Shown: positions 18,285 through 27,751 of the stretch, piece after piece
Position numbering within the stretch: the first letter of the stretch is position 1
Layout: every line of letters begins with the position of its first letter
DNA from: JAPPFW01 sp965231815
GTDB lineage: Bacteria; Actinomycetota; Acidimicrobiia; Spongiisociales; Spongiisociaceae
Reading direction: 5' to 3'
DNA length: 64,000 nucleotides
Assembly (NCBI GenBank): GCA_965231815.1
Contig: OZ246890.1
Location: 3,472,001 to 3,536,000, forward strand
Position numbers and translations under genes: made by a program
The notes under the pieces: model-generated
Told to the model about the DNA's origin: nothing
The model's input: the letters and a program-made list of their open reading frames with translations, nothing else
The model's database searches: none

Positions 18285-18291
18285 ATATACG

Positions 18292-18894
18292 ATGCTACTG
18301 ACTGACATCGCCATTATTAGGGATGGTATCGCCCGGTCAGGGCGAGGAGCCGGTGCCCGGCGGGGCGATTGGCGTCTCCACATCGTGGAAAGCGGAAACG
18401 TTTCAGACGACGGATGGCTTGATCTCGATAGCCTTCGGGAAGACGGGTTCGCACGCAACATTCGCACTGAACGCCACCTGCTGCGACCTCTCGACCTGCT
18501 CCTAACCGCCCGCGCCGGGGCACCCAGGATCACTCTCGTACCAACCGACATTTCAAGGTCGGTAGCAGGCGCCACCTTGCTGGTGGTTCGACCTCATCGC
18601 CCGGAGACCGGGATCAGCTACTGGCTGTGGTATTACCTGACCTCGGCTTATGGAAGGGCACAGTTGAGCCGACATCGGACCCAGGGTGGAAGTCTCACTT
18701 GGCTGTCCAGAAGGAGACTGGCTGAGTTACAGGTACCCGTGCCGGCAGCGACCGAGGTAGCGGCGATGGCCCGGCTCGTTGATGCGGCGGAGGCCGCCTA
18801 CGCGGCGAGCGCAGAGGCCGCACGACTGCGCAGAGAAGTATTGAGAGACGCGCTGGTGGGCGACATCGTTCGTCGTATGGTGCCGAACACCTAA
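18292..18894 (+). CDS. Single-domain HsdS-like protein
   Basis: About 200 residues. The segment LLRPLDLLLTARAGAPRITLVP resembles the core strand region of HsdS target-recognition domains. LWYYLTSAYGRAQLSRHRTQGGSLTWLSRRRLAELQVPVP is the usual end of such a domain, followed by an alanine-rich helix (AAMARLVDAAEAAYAASAEAARLRRE) that matches the HsdS spacer helix. It is half the size of a normal specificity subunit and lies 13 bp before hsdM, whose AAGGAG ribosome site starts within this gene's end. It may form a half-subunit dimer or modulate the second HsdS encoded downstream. Confidence 0.65.
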   Translation: MLLTDIAIIRDGIARSGRGAGARRGDWRLHIVESGNVSDDGWLDLDSLREDGFARNIRTERHLLRPLDLLLTARAGAPRITLVPTDISRSVAGATLLVVRPHRPETGISYWLWYYLTSAYGRAQLSRHRTQGGSLTWLSRRRLAELQVPVPAATEVAAMARLVDAAEAAYAASAEAARLRREVLRDALVGDIVRRMVPNT

Positions 18895-18907
18895 AGGAGC
18901 ATCCCGC

Positions 18908-20443
18908 ATGCCTCTCACACGACAAGAGTTGGAATCGAAACTATGGCAGGCGGCCGACATCCTGCGGGGCCAGATCGACTCGGCTGACTACAAACACTAC
19001 ATCTTCTCGATTCTCTTCCTGAAGCGACTGTCCGACCGGTTCGATGAGGAGGTAAACGCGGCTGTGGATGCCGGAGTTCCGCGCCAGGTGGCGTTGACGG
19101 ACCCGGACGAGCATGAGTTCTTCGTGCCCGAGGACGCCCGCTGGACGGCCATCAACCGTGCGGGAATGAACCTGGGGGAAGTGATTAACGCCGCCGGCCT
19201 GGTGGTTGAGGAAGCCAACACGCCTCGCCTGGACGGTGTGTTGACCTCCACCAACTGGCAGGATGAATCGAAGCTGGGCACTCCCGCCAACCGGGAACGG
19301 ATCATCCGTAGCCTTCTCAACCATTTCGGTGACCTAGACCTGCGCGACGACAGCCTGCGGGTAGATGCCTCTGGAGGGGGCAACGTGCTGGGCGACGCCT
19401 ACGAATACCTGATCAACCGTTTCGCAGATGACGCGGGAAGAAAGGGTGGGGAGTTCTACACGCCTCGTCCGGTGGTTCGCCTCATAGTGGAGTTGCTGAA
19501 ACCCGAAGAAGCGATGCGGATCTGCGATCCCACCGCAGGATCGGGCGGAATGCTCATCTACGCCGCCCAGTACGTTCAGGAACACGGCGGCAATCGGAAG
19601 AACCTGGCTCTTCATGGACAGGAACGGAATCTAGGTACCTTGGCCATCGGAAAGCTGAACCTGCTGCTGCATGGCCTTCGCGCCGGGAGGCTGGAGGCCG
19701 GAGATGTGATCGCCGACCCGCACCTATTGGATAACCGCGGGCGGCTGCTCACCTATGACCGGGTGATCGCCAATCCACCCTTCAGCCTCAAGAACTGGGG
19801 CCGCGATTTCGCCCCCAGCGATCCTCATCACCGCTTCGACCGCTACGGGGCCATCCCACCCAAGACCAGAGGTGACATGGCTTTTCTCCTGCATATGCTG
19901 GCGGTCACCAACGCTGACGGGATGGTGGGTGTGGTAATGCCCCACGGGGTGCTGTTCCGAAGCGGCGCCGAAGGGAAGATCCGCAAAGGGATCCTCGAAG
20001 ACGACCTGTTCGAAGCGGTTATCGGTCTCGCTCCCAACCTCTTCTCCGGGGCCAGCATCCCTGTAGCTATCTGCGTCCTCAACCGCGCCAAACCCGAATC
20101 TCGCAAGGGGAAGGTGCTGTTCATCGACGCCAACCAGGAGGGTTACTTCCGGGCAGCCAAAGCCCGCAACTTCCTGGACCGCGAACACATCGAAGAGATA
20201 GCCGCGGCCTTCCACGCTTTCAAGGAGGTGGAGCGGTTCGCCCACGTTGCCGACCTCGACGAAATCGCCGGTAACGACTTCAACCTCAACATCGGCCGCT
20301 ACGTCGATACCACCGAACCGATCGAGGTCTTGAGCGTGGAAGACGCTCTGGCTCGACTCCGGGAAGCCGAGCGGATACGCCATGAGGCGGTTGCCAGAAT
20401 GGACGATCTGCTAGCGGAACTAGGGTATGCCGGTAAGGCTTAA
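18908..20443 (+). CDS. hsdM: Type I restriction-modification methylase subunit
   Basis: The 511-residue N6-adenine methyltransferase has an N-terminal HsdM_N helical domain (LWQAADILRGQIDSADYKHYIFSILFLKRLSDRF). The AdoMet motif DPTAGSGGML is near residue 207 and the catalytic NPPF (VIANPPFSLKNWG) near 287. It modifies adenines in the sites chosen by HsdS. The length is standard. Its last 17 bp overlap the start of hicA, so the TA pair is inserted directly behind it in the operon. Confidence 0.95.
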   Translation: MPLTRQELESKLWQAADILRGQIDSADYKHYIFSILFLKRLSDRFDEEVNAAVDAGVPRQVALTDPDEHEFFVPEDARWTAINRAGMNLGEVINAAGLVVEEANTPRLDGVLTSTNWQDESKLGTPANRERIIRSLLNHFGDLDLRDDSLRVDASGGGNVLGDAYEYLINRFADDAGRKGGEFYTPRPVVRLIVELLKPEEAMRICDPTAGSGGMLIYAAQYVQEHGGNRKNLALHGQERNLGTLAIGKLNLLLHGLRAGRLEAGDVIADPHLLDNRGRLLTYDRVIANPPFSLKNWGRDFAPSDPHHRFDRYGAIPPKTRGDMAFLLHMLAVTNADGMVGVVMPHGVLFRSGAEGKIRKGILEDDLFEAVIGLAPNLFSGASIPVAICVLNRAKPESRKGKVLFIDANQEGYFRAAKARNFLDREHIEEIAAAFHAFKEVERFAHVADLDEIAGNDFNLNIGRYVDTTEPIEVLSVEDALARLREAERIRHEAVARMDDLLAELGYAGKA

Positions 20444-20636
20444 GGTACGGGAGGCTATCCGCATGGTAGAGAATGATGGGTGGTTCCTGGTTCGCACCCG
20501 CGGTAGCCATCGGCAGTATCACCATCCGACCAAACCGGGAACGGTCACCATAGCAGGCAACCTCAACACGGTGCTCCACCCCAAGACGTGGAACACCATT
20601 GCGAATCAGGCGGGAATCTCCAAGGAGCGACAGTGA
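20427..20636 (+). CDS. hicA: HicA mRNA interferase toxin
   Basis: The 69-residue toxin has the dsRBD-like fold of HicA: KVREAIRMVENDGWFLVRTRGSHRQYHHPTKPGTVTIAG with the catalytic His in GSHRQY, ending KTWNTIANQAGI. It cleaves mRNA when free of HicB. The ATG lies 17 bp inside hsdM and the stop overlaps the hicB start by 4 bp, so the TA pair is an integral part of the RM transcript. Confidence 0.9.
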   Translation: MPVRLKVREAIRMVENDGWFLVRTRGSHRQYHHPTKPGTVTIAGNLNTVLHPKTWNTIANQAGISKERQ

Positions 20637-21001
20637 GTAGAGCATTTTCAGTGGTTTTCGAGAACGGCCCGAACAATCTCTCGACATACGCGCCCGACCT
20701 GCCTGGTTGCGTAAGCGTTGGACACACCCTTGGGGAAGCGCGCGAGAACATGAGACAAGCCATGACCCTCCACATCGAACTCATCATGGAGGATGGTGAA
20801 CCCGTCCCAAAGCCTAGAACCTCTCTACAAGAAGCCCTCGAACTACATAACCACGGCCTCTTGGAAATGTACGAAGAAATGGGTGAACAACTTCCCGAAC
20901 CGACGGCCATAGTGGAGATTGTCGAGGTCGAAACCTCACCGGAGACGATTCAACAGAAACCCAGCCGTCACATTGCAGAAGTTCACGCTACAAAGGTGTA
21001 G
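20633..21001 (+). CDS. hicB: HicB antitoxin
   Basis: The 122-residue antitoxin starts at GTG 20633, inside GTGA overlapping the hicA stop; homology begins right there (SRAFSVVFENGPNNLSTYAPDLPGCVSVG). The N-terminal HicB core (TYAPDLPGCVSVGHTLGEARENMRQAM) is a degraded RNase H-like fold that covers the toxin. The C-terminal extension of about 50 residues is longer than in minimal HicB and may bind DNA or partners. hsdS starts 6 bp after the stop. Confidence 0.88.
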   Translation: MSRAFSVVFENGPNNLSTYAPDLPGCVSVGHTLGEARENMRQAMTLHIELIMEDGEPVPKPRTSLQEALELHNHGLLEMYEEMGEQLPEPTAIVEIVEVETSPETIQQKPSRHIAEVHATKV

Positions 21002-21007
21002 AGAGCG

Positions 21008-22216
21008 TTGATGACCGCCCGCGTGAAAGAAACCTGTCTACCCGACGGTTGGCGTATGGCCCGACTCGGTGATGTTAGTTTTATCCGAAAAACGCAAATA
21101 ACTCCCAAGCATACTGACAACCTCCCTTATATCGGATTAGAACATATAGCATCCCGAGGTCCACTTCTAGGCCACGGAAGAGCAGGCGATACCCGGAGCG
21201 CGAAGGTCGTATTTCAGTCGGGCGATACTCTCTTCGGTAAGCTCCGTCCGAATCTGCGGAAGACAGTCCGGGTGATGTTCGGGGGCGTGTGTTCCACAGA
21301 CATAATCGCAATGTTCCCGTCGAATCAAGCGACCGCAGGATACCTTTCGGCCTTAATGCGCAGCGATTCCGTACAACGCAGAGCGATTCGTACCGCCACC
21401 GGCACCCGAATGCCACGCACTTCCTGGCCCGCCCTAAGCGGATTACCAGTACCCCTGCCACCCCTCGAGGAACAACAACGGATCGCCAAAATACTCGACT
21501 CCGTCGACCAAGCTATAGAACGGACGGATGCAGTAATTGGCGCATCCGAAGGCCTGCGGGATGCTCTGCTACACCACCTACTGAGCGGTGAAAGGTCACC
21601 GAGAACTTCTTTCCGATCGTCCGGTGCCCCCACCGATCTCCCCGACGGTTGGCGTATGGTCCGACTCGGTGATGTTAGTTTTATCCGAAAAACGCAAATA
21701 ACTCCCAAGCATACTGACAACCTCCCTTATATCGGATTAGAACATATAGCATCCCGAGGTCCACTTCTAGGCCACGGAAGAGCAGGCGATACCCGGAGCG
21801 CGAAGGTCGTATTTCAGTCGGGCGATACTCTCTTCGGTAAGCTCCGTCCGAATCTGCGGAAGACAGTCCGGGTGATGTTCGGGGGCGTGTGTTCCACAGA
21901 CATAATCGCAATGTTCCCGTCGAATCAAGCGACCGCAGGATACCTTTCGGCCTTAATGCGCAGCGATTCCGTACAACGCAGAGCGATTCGTACCGCCACC
22001 GGCACCCGAATGCCACGCACTTCCTGGCCCGCCCTAAGCGGATTACCAGTACCCCTGCCACCCCTCGAGGAACAACAACGGATCGCCAAAATACTCGACT
22101 CCGTCGACCAAGCTATAGAACGAACCCGTGCAGAACGGGCGGCTCTGGTCGAGTTGAAGGAATCGTTGGCTGCCGTGTTGTTGTCAGGCCGGCTACGAGT
22201 CGGAGTCGGTGGATGA
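21008..22216 (+). CDS. hsdS: Type I specificity subunit with two near-identical recognition domains
   Basis: The 402-residue protein has two target-recognition domains (about residues 12-172 and 212-372), each opening LPDGWRM-[A/V]-RLGDVSFIRKTQITPK and ending PLPPLEEQQRIAKILDSVDQAIERT, the usual HsdS conserved helix. The two domains differ by one residue (Ala versus Val). Normal HsdS proteins carry unrelated domains that read the two unlike halves of an asymmetric site. Here both halves should be the same, which predicts a symmetrical bipartite target. The DNA of the domain is richer in A+T than the flanks, suggesting acquisition. The stop overlaps the hsdR start. Confidence 0.93.
   Translation: MMTARVKETCLPDGWRMARLGDVSFIRKTQITPKHTDNLPYIGLEHIASRGPLLGHGRAGDTRSAKVVFQSGDTLFGKLRPNLRKTVRVMFGGVCSTDIIAMFPSNQATAGYLSALMRSDSVQRRAIRTATGTRMPRTSWPALSGLPVPLPPLEEQQRIAKILDSVDQAIERTDAVIGASEGLRDALLHHLLSGERSPRTSFRSSGAPTDLPDGWRMVRLGDVSFIRKTQITPKHTDNLPYIGLEHIASRGPLLGHGRAGDTRSAKVVFQSGDTLFGKLRPNLRKTVRVMFGGVCSTDIIAMFPSNQATAGYLSALMRSDSVQRRAIRTATGTRMPRTSWPALSGLPVPLPPLEEQQRIAKILDSVDQAIERTRAERAALVELKESLAAVLLSGRLRVGVGG
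21041..21522 (+). repeat. 482-bp direct repeat in hsdS, unit 1
   Basis: It is identical to 21641-22122 except at one base (c at 21060, t at 21660). The units start exactly 600 bp apart, in frame, with a 118-bp spacer that encodes the linker helices. The near identity points to a recent duplication or gene conversion. Confidence 0.95.
21641..22122 (+). repeat. 482-bp direct repeat in hsdS, unit 2
   Basis: This is the second unit of the pair described at 21041-21522. It ends at the same point (AGCTATAGAACG); downstream, the two diverge into the linker (GGACGGATG) and the C-terminal helix (AACCCGTGC). Confidence 0.95.
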
Positions 22217-25200
22217 CCACAACGAAAGCTGATGAGTTCACCCTGGCGGAAGAACCGGCTCGGGTCCTCCTAGAGAAGCTCGGCTGGTCCTTCGTGCCGT
22301 CCGGTGTCCTGGCCGGAGAACGAGGATTTGAACGGGAGGTGATCCTTAGGGGACGCCTCCGGAAGGCACTGCTTCGACTGAACGAGTGGATGACTGCGGA
22401 GCAGGCGGATCGGGTGATCTTCGATCTAGAGCACCTTGATGGACTCGGGATGGCCCGGAACCAGCTGGTACACGAGTACCTGACCTACGGAAAGCCACTT
22501 GCCGTCGACAGCCCCACTAGCCGGATGACCCGCAACGTGCGGTTCTTCGACTTCGATCATCCCGACACCGGCCTGAACGACTTGGTGGTAACCACCCAGT
22601 TCCGGGTCGCAGGTAGTGGCAAGACCATCATCCCCGATCTGGTCCTGTTCGTTAACGGCATCCCCCTAGTGGTTATGGAGGCCAAGGCTCCCTCACTGCT
22701 CGGATGGAAGACCGAGGCAGTCAACCAACTCCTCCGCTACCAGAAATATCACCCGGAACTATTCCACTACAACCTGTTGAACGTGGCGCATTGCGGGGCG
22801 GATGCGGCGTTCGGCGCAATAAACGCGCCCGAAGAGTACTACGTCGGTTGGAAGTCACTAGCCCCTTACACCGAGGCGGAGGTCGAGCGTAGGTTCGAAG
22901 CAAATCCCACGGCGCAGACCCGCCTGATCGTCGGCTTACTCACGCCGGCCACCGTGCTTGACATCCTGCGTGACTACGTCGTCTACGAACCGGAACAGGG
23001 TCGGATCATCAAGAAACTTCCTCGCTACCAGCAGTACCGGGCCGTCACCTCAGCTATCGAGCGCATCCGGTCAGGCAGCGAGCCGACTGATCGGGGAGGG
23101 GTGGTGTGGCATACGCAAGGGTCGGGGAAGTCACTCACCATGCTCTGGCTGGCTACCAAGCTACGGCGGGAGGCTGTTCTCAGCAACCCGACCATCGTGG
23201 TGGTCACCGACCGTATCCAACTGGACTCCCAAATCACCAACACGTTCAGTCGGTGCGGGTTTCAAGCACCCGAGCAGGCTCGCGACGGCCGCCACCTCCG
23301 AAGGATGCTCACCGCCGGGCAAGGACGCACCGTGATGACCACCATCTTCAAGTTCGACGAAGCTATGGCCACCCCCGAGGGCGAATCGGAACCTCTCGAC
23401 TCGTCGGAAAACGTAGTCGTGATGGTTGATGAAGCCCACCGCACCCAGTACGGACTCCTGGGGGGGCGCATGTCCCAAGCCCTCCCGAAGGCCACACTCA
23501 TCGGGTTTACCGGAACGCCGATCGAAAAGGACTACAAGCGCAGCACGATCGGGCGGTTCGGACCGCTGATCGACTCCTACACGATTCCCCAATCGGTAGC
23601 GGACGGCGTGACTGTCCCTATCCATTACCAGGCTCGGATGCCTGAGTTGGCGATTGAGGGTCCCGCCACGCTGGACAAACTGTTCGACACCATGTTCGAG
23701 AACCAACCGGACGATGTACAGCAGGAGATCAGAAGGCGGTACGCCAACAAGGAAACCGTGTCCGAAGCGGAACGACGTATCGAGATGATCGCCCTCAATA
23801 TTGCGGACCACTTCAAGGCCCATGTCCGGCCGAATGGTTTCAAGGCTCAGGTAGTGGCGCCAAGCAGGTTGGCGGCCATCAGATACGCCGGCTGCCTTAA
23901 CGACTTCGGAGTGAGTACGTATCCGATCATCACCACCGATGCCAAGGACGGCCCGGAGTTCGGTCCGGCCCGTGAACTGAACCAAGACCAGATCATCTCC
24001 GCCTTCCGAGACCCGGAGGGTGAGCCGCAAATCCTGGTAGTGGTGGACATGTTGCTAACCGGATTCGACGCTCCGGTAGAACAGGTTCTCTACCTGGACC
24101 GCAACCTCCGAGACCATGGCCTGCTTCAAGCCATCGCCCGGGTCAACCGGCGTTTCTCGCATAAACGTAACGGCACCACCACCGAGAAGACCCACGGCTT
24201 GGTGGTGGACTACCACGGGGTGTCAGCCAACCTGGAAGAGGCGCTCCGTACCTTCGACACCGCCGACGTTCAGGAGGCCATGCGAGAGTTGGCCGAGGAT
24301 CCCGGCCCTCTGGTTGAGGCGGCAGCCGGAAAAGCAGAAGCACACTTCGACGACCTCGACCTTGACGATCTATGGTCATGTGTCCTGATCTTCGCTCCGG
24401 ATGCCCACACCGAAGACAACCTCAACGCCGACCTGTACGCGGCCTTCGATACCGACTACCGGGCCTTCTCGCGCATCATGGATCAGTACCTACCGGACCC
24501 TAAAGCCCTCGCCTTCGTTGACCGGCTGGCCAGGCTGACCCGGATACGAGCTTGCGTTCGTGCCCAATACCTGCGGGAAAACGCAAGCGTCGACTGGACC
24601 GGTATCGGAGCGAAAGTCAAACACCTAGTGGACCAGCGGATAGGCGCAACCGAGGTTAGAGACCTTATGGCGCCTCTCTCTATCCTCGATGAGAACTTCC
24701 GGTACAAGATTGCCCATATACCGGACGATAAAGCACGGGCCAGCGTGATGGAGAAGGCTGTCAGGGCCCGGATCAAAGCGCGGAAGAGCGGAAACCCGGC
24801 TTTCTACCAGAAGCTATCGCAGCATCTGGACCGCATCATCGAAGAACTCCGCAACCGGTTGATCGATGCGGCCGAAGCCTGTCGACGAATGGCTGACCTT
24901 ATTCACCAGGAAAGTACCGAGGGGGATGTGGCTGCACGGCTTGGGCTCAGCGATATCTCCTTCGCCGTTTACGGACTACTCGATCAGGCCGACGAGGAGG
25001 CCAAGGATCTGTCCCGCAACATTGAGGACGTCATTGAGGAGGGAGTCCAGGTTGTCGATTGGCAAACCAACCCGGAAACCAAACGGATCATGCGGCGCGA
25101 CATCAAACGCCTCCTACGGGGGACCCGCCACTACACGAATACTCAGATAGAGGAGAAAGCCACCCAGATGCTGCGCCTGGCCGAAGCGCGACAAGTCAGT

Positions 25201-25251
25201 ACATATCGGCCATTAAGTGGCTCATCAGGGCCTCCGGCGGAGAACTCGTAA
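22213..25251 (+). CDS. hsdR: Type I restriction endonuclease/translocase subunit
   Basis: The 1012-residue motor and nuclease subunit. I start at ATG 22213, which overlaps the hsdS stop (ATGA); the frame is open further upstream but that part is a shadow of hsdS. The N-terminal nuclease is at about residues 141-160 (PDLVLFVNGIPLVVMEAK). Walker A is WHTQGSGKSLTMLW, the DEAH-like box MVDEAHRTQYG, motif III FTGTPIE, and motif VI QAIARVNR. A long helical C-terminal region binds the methylase. It completes the RM operon. Confidence 0.95.
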   Translation: MTTTKADEFTLAEEPARVLLEKLGWSFVPSGVLAGERGFEREVILRGRLRKALLRLNEWMTAEQADRVIFDLEHLDGLGMARNQLVHEYLTYGKPLAVDSPTSRMTRNVRFFDFDHPDTGLNDLVVTTQFRVAGSGKTIIPDLVLFVNGIPLVVMEAKAPSLLGWKTEAVNQLLRYQKYHPELFHYNLLNVAHCGADAAFGAINAPEEYYVGWKSLAPYTEAEVERRFEANPTAQTRLIVGLLTPATVLDILRDYVVYEPEQGRIIKKLPRYQQYRAVTSAIERIRSGSEPTDRGGVVWHTQGSGKSLTMLWLATKLRREAVLSNPTIVVVTDRIQLDSQITNTFSRCGFQAPEQARDGRHLRRMLTAGQGRTVMTTIFKFDEAMATPEGESEPLDSSENVVVMVDEAHRTQYGLLGGRMSQALPKATLIGFTGTPIEKDYKRSTIGRFGPLIDSYTIPQSVADGVTVPIHYQARMPELAIEGPATLDKLFDTMFENQPDDVQQEIRRRYANKETVSEAERRIEMIALNIADHFKAHVRPNGFKAQVVAPSRLAAIRYAGCLNDFGVSTYPIITTDAKDGPEFGPARELNQDQIISAFRDPEGEPQILVVVDMLLTGFDAPVEQVLYLDRNLRDHGLLQAIARVNRRFSHKRNGTTTEKTHGLVVDYHGVSANLEEALRTFDTADVQEAMRELAEDPGPLVEAAAGKAEAHFDDLDLDDLWSCVLIFAPDAHTEDNLNADLYAAFDTDYRAFSRIMDQYLPDPKALAFVDRLARLTRIRACVRAQYLRENASVDWTGIGAKVKHLVDQRIGATEVRDLMAPLSILDENFRYKIAHIPDDKARASVMEKAVRARIKARKSGNPAFYQKLSQHLDRIIEELRNRLIDAAEACRRMADLIHQESTEGDVAARLGLSDISFAVYGLLDQADEEAKDLSRNIEDVIEEGVQVVDWQTNPETKRIMRRDIKRLLRGTRHYTNTQIEEKATQMLRLAEARQVSTYRPLSGSSGPPAENS

Positions 25252-25448
25252 CGGGTTACTTGCGCAACGGATTTGCGCGGCGACCGGCAGGCGGCCGTTA
25301 TCTCCTACGACCATGAATTGGAGACTTCGCGGGAACCCTGACAGTCGATAACACTAGCTAGATAAGGGTTAGGACTCGCGCGGTCATCACTATTTCGGGT
25401 CAATCGTGGACCCTGCTATCCTAACGAACTGTTAGACAAGAAATTACA

Positions 25449-27605
25449 ATGGAATATCCGTTTAAATGTACACTAGTTAATAGTATCTCACCAATACCAA
25501 CACCAAACGCAACAAACGACCGCATTCTTGACGAAGGCCGACTGATCACAGATAGTGGCATTAGCATTTCCACGTACTTTGTGAACCTAGAGTCAGCGCC
25601 TGAGTTCCGTTGGCCACATGAACTACCTCTCCTTGTAAGAGGCTCTCCAAGCCGATATGCGATAACGAACGGTGCCACCGTGCACCTAAGCAAGCCTGAG
25701 AACTTCCGCGAGCACGGTGAGACCTTGATCAGCGATCCCAATGAGGGCATCACTAACCGAGAGATCGTTCAAGTTGACGGTGCGTTCGATTTGGACAGAG
25801 CCGCCGAGATAGACGACGAAATGCGCCGTGGTGGTTCAATGCTTCAAGTGGAGCAGCAGATAGCAACAAGTCACGTAAGAAGCTCTACCAAGACGACGCA
25901 CACCTACGGGAAGAACTGCTGGATTTGGTGTACATCCATCCCTCCACGGACCGACACGGAGCGTGACTCATGGATGCAGTCATTGGGTGACGATTATGAC
26001 TGTATAAACATTATTCGCAATCCCAGGACATTCGCGCGCGCCCTTGCCGCCGCAGTCGCGGAGCAACTAGGAGCGAGGGGATCGCCCATAGTGTGGAATC
26101 ATCCGTACAGAAAGGCTACGACTGAGCACGACAGCCAGTATGTATTTCATGGGCCTGTTGCCTATGTGGACAACCCGCACGACTATGTCGCCCAAGGAGC
26201 GAACGATTTCCAGCGCACATTGCGAGCAGCATTCTTCAAACACTCAGACTACGCATCACAGCGTGAGTATCGTTTTGTGGTCTGGGCAGATACTAAACCC
26301 GATGAACTCGTCGTAGATCTACTGGCGACCCCCGAGATTCTGGCTCAAGTAGAACCTGACAGCATTGATGCACACAGCAGGCAGGAGGCACCGAGCGACA
26401 CTCATGATGCCCGCTCTGCCAGTGCCGCTCCAAATGCCCCCGTTGGCATAGATAAGGCAAAACGACTTAGCATTCCTGTGGACTTTGCCGAAGACCCATC
26501 GCCTGTAGCGATGCCGATGCGCGTTGTTTTCACCGAGACGGAGACAACGGATACTTCACGCAAAGTTCAGATGGTCCATCATGATCATGTGCCAGCTGGC
26601 AAGATTGTGGAGGCCATAAGCAAGGTGCACACCGTCACGGTGCACACCTCCCGCTATCCATTGAAGGGAAATCACAACTTCGCAGCTGAGTTGAGCATTG
26701 TGCCGAGCGCCCGCAATGCTCGTGCTCATGCCTTGCATTACCTCTTCCACAGCCTGGCAAACGAGAATGACCTCTCGAAGGGTCTAGCTGCGGCGTTATT
26801 TCACGCTGAACGAGTGGCGAGCAGGTTGCTGCTTGGTTTTGTCGACCCTATCTATCGGATTAGCTGGAGCGAGAGTGAAGTCATACTTGATATCAAAACG
26901 CCAGTTGATAGCAACACGACCGTATCGATCGCAATCGGGCCGCAGGGCTCAGTTCAATACAAGATCACCAGTGGTCAGGGGTATGACCATGTGATGTGCG
27001 AGGATGTGGCTGTGGCCTCAGAGGTACTCGTGAAGGACTTGCAGGAGCTTGGCCTGTACACCTGTGAGGCGGCAGTCAAGGCGGGGCATATACCCATGCT
27101 TCCACCCATTGTGATTCCGGGCGATGAACGCCCGGATGTACAGACCGTACACACTGATCAGATTCATCGACGAACCGTCTGTGAGATATCAGATGTTGAT
27201 GAAGCCGAGATCGACACAGCCAATTCCGAAATAGAACCACGCCCCGACGATGCCCGGATTACCAAACTCGTTGTTGACGGCGGCCCCGGCGCAATATTCA
27301 AAATGCACGGCATTCGCGATGGGCTCTCTGGAAACGGCAGGAGGCGCGTGCGACAGGACCGGTTGTCCATTCATGTCGAGACCATGAATCCGGACGCGAC
27401 TGTGGAAATCGATCCGCCCGACAGCGATCCCAACCGAGAAGGCCATGTTGTAGCAGCGCCCGAAGGCGAAGACACGGTGATCACCATTACCGCTACCTCA
27501 CCAGATGGAACAGCCCGGTCGAAGATTGAGTGGATCGCAGAGAGATCAGACGAGAACGAGCAAGATACTGTCCAACCAACGAGCAATCACGAATCGGCGA
27601 GTTGA
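25449..27605 (+). CDS. Large protein of unknown function beside the RM operon
   Basis: The 718-residue protein uses more A+T-rich codons than its neighbours. The first 300 residues faintly recall DUF2971-like proteins (VHLSKPENFREHGE ... FFKHSDYASQREYRFVVWAD). A middle part (residues 350-540) is mixed alpha/beta with HALHYLFHSLANENDLSKGLAAALFHAERVASRLLLGF. The last 130 residues are beta-rich and polar, ending in TITATSPDGTARSKIEWIAERSDE. No membrane helix or nucleotide site is seen. It starts 197 bp after hsdR and probably has its own promoter. Its place between the RM genes and the IS nest suggests an acquired accessory or defence gene; the function is unknown. Confidence 0.6.
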   Translation: MEYPFKCTLVNSISPIPTPNATNDRILDEGRLITDSGISISTYFVNLESAPEFRWPHELPLLVRGSPSRYAITNGATVHLSKPENFREHGETLISDPNEGITNREIVQVDGAFDLDRAAEIDDEMRRGGSMLQVEQQIATSHVRSSTKTTHTYGKNCWIWCTSIPPRTDTERDSWMQSLGDDYDCINIIRNPRTFARALAAAVAEQLGARGSPIVWNHPYRKATTEHDSQYVFHGPVAYVDNPHDYVAQGANDFQRTLRAAFFKHSDYASQREYRFVVWADTKPDELVVDLLATPEILAQVEPDSIDAHSRQEAPSDTHDARSASAAPNAPVGIDKAKRLSIPVDFAEDPSPVAMPMRVVFTETETTDTSRKVQMVHHDHVPAGKIVEAISKVHTVTVHTSRYPLKGNHNFAAELSIVPSARNARAHALHYLFHSLANENDLSKGLAAALFHAERVASRLLLGFVDPIYRISWSESEVILDIKTPVDSNTTVSIAIGPQGSVQYKITSGQGYDHVMCEDVAVASEVLVKDLQELGLYTCEAAVKAGHIPMLPPIVIPGDERPDVQTVHTDQIHRRTVCEISDVDEAEIDTANSEIEPRPDDARITKLVVDGGPGAIFKMHGIRDGLSGNGRRRVRQDRLSIHVETMNPDATVEIDPPDSDPNREGHVVAAPEGEDTVITITATSPDGTARSKIEWIAERSDENEQDTVQPTSNHESAS

Positions 27606-27751
27606 CTCACCCCCGCATGCCACGACTCTCTGACCAGCACAATCGCTCCGATCTGTTACCTGAATAGCTCCGCATAGGGGCTCATCGGATTCCAGTGGCT
27701 CTTCGGGAATGGGTGAACCGTACCGGTTTGCCGGTGATGCTCCTATGTTTG

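Noticed and set aside
21889..22212. Upstream extension of the hsdR frame
   Set aside because: It overlaps the second recognition domain of hsdS in another frame and reads as a shadow; the ATGA overlap at 22213 gives a natural start.
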